Source: a candidate division WS1 bacterium (lineage in GTDB: Bacteria > Armatimonadota > Zipacnadia > Zipacnadales > UBA5352). From it: a stretch of 50,907 nt of DNA. Location: the NCBI GenBank assembly GCA_003566775.1, contig PXBW01000318.1:1-50907 (forward strand). Reading direction: 5' to 3'. The notes under the pieces were generated by a model. The model worked only from the letters and a program-made list of their open reading frames with translations, was not told the origin of the DNA and did no database searches. This document shows positions 48,798-50,907 of the stretch, piece by piece. A program made the position numbers and the translations under genes. How positions within the stretch are numbered: position 1 is the stretch's first letter; the number at the start of each line of letters is the position of its first letter.

Positions 48798-50546
48798 CTA
48801 ATTTGGTTCGATCTCCTCGCTGCCGTCGAAACTGAACTTCAACGCCTCAATCATCTTCTCCTGCTCGTCTTCGCTGGACGAAGCGCTTTCTTGGGCCTCA
48901 TCCGCCGCCTCCCCGGGCGGCGCCGCCAGTTCGCAGAAGATCTCCAGCCCGCGCCCGCACACCCTTTCAAGCGCTTTCGTGACCTCGCGCCCCCAGGCAT
49001 CTCGCGTTCTCCGGACTTCAAACTCGGCATCTGCGGGGAAACACAGGGAGAGCCTCTCATCATCGAGTGACACAGGCTGTGCCCGGGAGATCACCGCGGC
49101 GATACCCGCGTGTCCGCCTTCGGTAAGCACCTCCAGCACGCGAGGCCAACCGGTCTGCACGTCATCAATGCTCAGTGGTTCATGGCTGTCAGATGCAGGC
49201 GGAGCATCGACAGGCCCAGATCGGGACTCGTCCGCAGATTGCTCGGCAGCGCTTTCCCCAGATTCCGCTGAAGCTTCTTCGGCAGCAGCGCCTCCGTCGG
49301 CGGGTCTGTCCGCCGCGGGCTTCTCATCGTCATCCCTCGACGCCTCGTCGTCCCGCCTCTTCGCCCGGACCGCCTTCTGCCCGGCGGTCTGCGATTCCTG
49401 CCCTGCCGTTGCATCATCGGTCTCCGCTGCTGCAACTGGTGAGCCTGCAGTCTGTTCGCCATCTGCGGCGGCGAGGTGCGCGAGCGTCACCTCCAGCAGA
49501 AGCGGCTTCTGGCTGGTGTCGCGTATGCGCGCCGATGCCTCGCCCAGTTCCTCGATGATCGCGCCCAGGCGCCGCGGGCCCATCATTCCTGCCTGCTGCT
49601 GCATCTCCTCCAGGTCCCCGGCCGCACTCTGCATCCACTCCGGGGGATTCGCCCCGAGAGAGATGCGCAGCAAGTCGCGAAAATAGAGGGCGAGATCCTC
49701 GAGAAGTTGGCCGATATCCCTTCCGCCGGCCACTACCTCGTCCACGACCCGAAATACGCCTTCGATGTCATTTCGGGCAACAGCGTCACCGACTGAGACA
49801 AGCAGGTCGGCGTCGGTCACCCCAAGGATAGAGTTCACAACCTCGAGGGTGACCTCACCCCGCCCGTAGGCGATGACCTGATCGAAGATGCTCTCGGCAT
49901 CGCGCATAGCGCCGCCAGCCGCTCTTGCGATTGCACCGAGAGCCGCCTCCTCCCCCCGCACACCCTCGTTCTCAGCGATCCCGCGCAGAGCCTCGACGAT
50001 CTTTACCTGTGGAATCGGTCGAAACTCGAAACTCTGGCAGCGTGAGCGGATGGTGGGGAGAATGTTGTGAAGCTCAGTGGTGGCCAGGACGAAGTAAACG
50101 TGATCCGGGGGCTCCTCGAGGGTCTTGAGCAGCGCGTTCGATGCTTCGTTGGTGAGCATATGAGCTTCGTCGAGAATGTAAAACTTGCAGCGCGCCTGGG
50201 TGGGCGCATAACCTACGCGGCTGCGTAGTTCTCGGATGTCATCGATGCCACGATTCGAGGCGGCATCGATCTCAACGAGGTCAAGAGCGTTGCCGGATGC
50301 GATTGCCTCGCACATGGGACATTCGCAGCATGGGCTGGGAGTGGGGCCCAGATCGCAGTTGAGGGCCTTTGCAAGGACCCGCGCGGTTGACGTCTTGCCG
50401 GTGCCGCGCGGTCCTGCGAAGAGATAGCCGTGCGCCACGCGTCCCTCACTTAGCGCATGCTTGAGGGTAGTGGCCACGTGGTCCTGCCCGATGATCTCAT
50501 CGAAGGTCTGCGGCCTGTATTTGAGCGCGAATGTCTGGTACGCCAT
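48798..50546 (-). CDS. dnaX: DNA polymerase III gamma/tau subunit
   Basis: A 582-residue clamp-loader ATPase that loads the sliding clamp and links polymerases at the fork. Walker A 'GPRGTGKT' is at residues 45-52. The zinc site Cys64-Cys73-Cys76-Cys79 ('CCECPMC') follows. Walker B is 'ILDEAHM', sensor 1 'VLATTE' and the 'RSRCQ' box is intact. After domain III (~365) comes a ~100-residue Ala/Glu/Asp-rich linker, and then a tau-like C-terminal domain. I use ATG 50546; TTG 50549 is one codon earlier. No clear slippery run was seen that would make a short gamma form. Confidence 0.97.
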   Translation of the reverse strand: MAYQTFALKYRPQTFDEIIGQDHVATTLKHALSEGRVAHGYLFAGPRGTGKTSTARVLAKALNCDLGPTPSPCCECPMCEAIASGNALDLVEIDAASNRGIDDIRELRSRVGYAPTQARCKFYILDEAHMLTNEASNALLKTLEEPPDHVYFVLATTELHNILPTIRSRCQSFEFRPIPQVKIVEALRGIAENEGVRGEEAALGAIARAAGGAMRDAESIFDQVIAYGRGEVTLEVVNSILGVTDADLLVSVGDAVARNDIEGVFRVVDEVVAGGRDIGQLLEDLALYFRDLLRISLGANPPEWMQSAAGDLEEMQQQAGMMGPRRLGAIIEELGEASARIRDTSQKPLLLEVTLAHLAAADGEQTAGSPVAAAETDDATAGQESQTAGQKAVRAKRRDDEASRDDDEKPAADRPADGGAAAEEASAESGESAAEQSADESRSGPVDAPPASDSHEPLSIDDVQTGWPRVLEVLTEGGHAGIAAVISRAQPVSLDDERLSLCFPADAEFEVRRTRDAWGREVTKALERVCGRGLEIFCELAAPPGEAADEAQESASSSEDEQEKMIEALKFSFDGSEEIEPN

Positions 50547-50654
50547 CAAAGCCCTTCCGTTCCGGGCCGGGGGTGCCCGGACTGAGTCTCGCGCGCAGTG
50601 CTGACCCGCCGTCCAGTTGTTCTGTCGTTAGTCCTATCGTTCGTTACTGCCGTG

Positions 50655-50907
50655 AGTCGGTTGTGCACCCACCGTTGACAACGCAGCCCAGCCGTTACCC
50701 TCGCAGCCAGCTCCGGCCAGGTGATCTGCGGCACAGAAGACCTTCTGCCTACCGCTGCTCCCTTCCGGGCCTGACGGGGTTCAGCAGACGTCTCCTTGCG
50801 CAGGACCCAACCTTCATCACCGCTTACGTGGGTCAGACGCCAAACTGCGAAGCCGCGGGCGGGAATTCAGCCCCACTATGGCGGATTGTGGGTGCAGGGT
50901 ACCGCCA
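50655..50907 (-). ncRNA. ffs: Signal recognition particle RNA, large (Bacillus-type, with Alu domain), 5' partial
   Basis: Read on the minus strand, the S-domain apical hairpin 'GTCAGGCCCGGAAGGGAGCAGC' core is present around 50755-50775, flanked by GGGTCCTGCGCA and TGTGCCGCAG, the paired halves of helix 5/8. Further 5', TACCCTGCACCCACAATCCGCC matches the Alu-domain strand of the Bacillus scRNA, and near 50661 GGTGGGTGCAC matches its 3' end. So this is the long form, with its 5' end beyond the window. It binds Ffh and guides nascent membrane proteins. It lies upstream of dnaX on the same strand, as in Bacillus. Confidence 0.93.

Noticed and set aside
49000-49700. Programmed frameshift site in dnaX
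   Set aside because: I saw no A-rich slippery heptamer followed by a stable hairpin in the linker-coding region.
1-50907. CRISPR arrays, insertion sequences, integrases, prophage genes
   Set aside because: No regularly spaced direct repeats, transposase motifs or phage structural genes were found on either strand.

Overview
This is a GC-rich bacterial chromosome segment. It carries about 36 protein genes, two cobalamin riboswitches and a large-type SRP RNA. Lineage is inferred. The pseudopilin has an '[14 protein letters not shown]'-type N-terminus and an H-X9-DG motif, as is common in Armatimonadota and similar polysaccharide-degrading lineages. The order SRP RNA - dnaX - ybaB - recR matches Bacillus-type genomes, which suits a Terrabacteria lineage such as Armatimonadota. 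No rRNA, tRNA, CRISPR array, transposase or prophage gene was found, so the window reads as ordinary chromosome rich in accessory catabolic genes.

Layout. 1-6741: a GH123/DUF4091-like secreted protein cut by the left edge, a C45-family acyltransferase and a large secreted (alpha/alpha)-barrel-like protein. 7006-13579: a large unknown lipoprotein, an SDR with a changed active site, an aldo/keto reductase, a sulfatase and a small lipoprotein. 13694-16359: a pseudopilin-like gene preceded by a cobalamin riboswitch with an attenuator, divergent from a bacterial sn-glycerol-1-phosphate dehydrogenase. 16508-24673: two more large toroid-type carbohydrate proteins, a COG2426 membrane protein, a PfkB sugar kinase and an HpcH/HpaI aldolase. 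24856-26499: a membrane glycosyltransferase-like protein. 26610-29963: a five-gene ECF sigma operon (sigma, zinc-finger anti-sigma, RseB-like lipoprotein, two paralogous secreted coiled-coil proteins). 30087-33172: a btuF-btuD-btuC corrinoid uptake operon under a second cobalamin riboswitch. 33366-40893: a second sulfatase, an RNase H-like protein, folB, an orphan histidine kinase, nadA, a PHP-domain protein and a membrane protein. 41023-44220: a three-repeat lipoprotein and a parallel beta-helix protein. 44526-47579: a porCDAB 2-oxoacid:ferredoxin oxidoreductase operon. 47673-50907: recR, ybaB, dnaX and the SRP RNA.

How the genes work together. Sulfatases, GH123-like, toroid and beta-helix proteins, a sugar kinase, an aldolase and oxidoreductases suggest that the cell dismantles complex, probably sulfated or uronic-acid-containing, glycans. 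The resulting 2-oxoacids could feed the ferredoxin-linked Por enzyme, which suggests anaerobic capacity. B12 is salvaged by Btu.

The strongest candidates for something new are two. One is the cobalamin riboswitch, with a visible terminator and antiterminator, placed in front of a pseudopilin gene instead of a B12 gene. The other is the ECF operon that encodes two paralogous secreted coiled-coil proteins, one of them with a Cys/His cluster. All functional statements rest on reading translated sequence and motifs; no database search was run.
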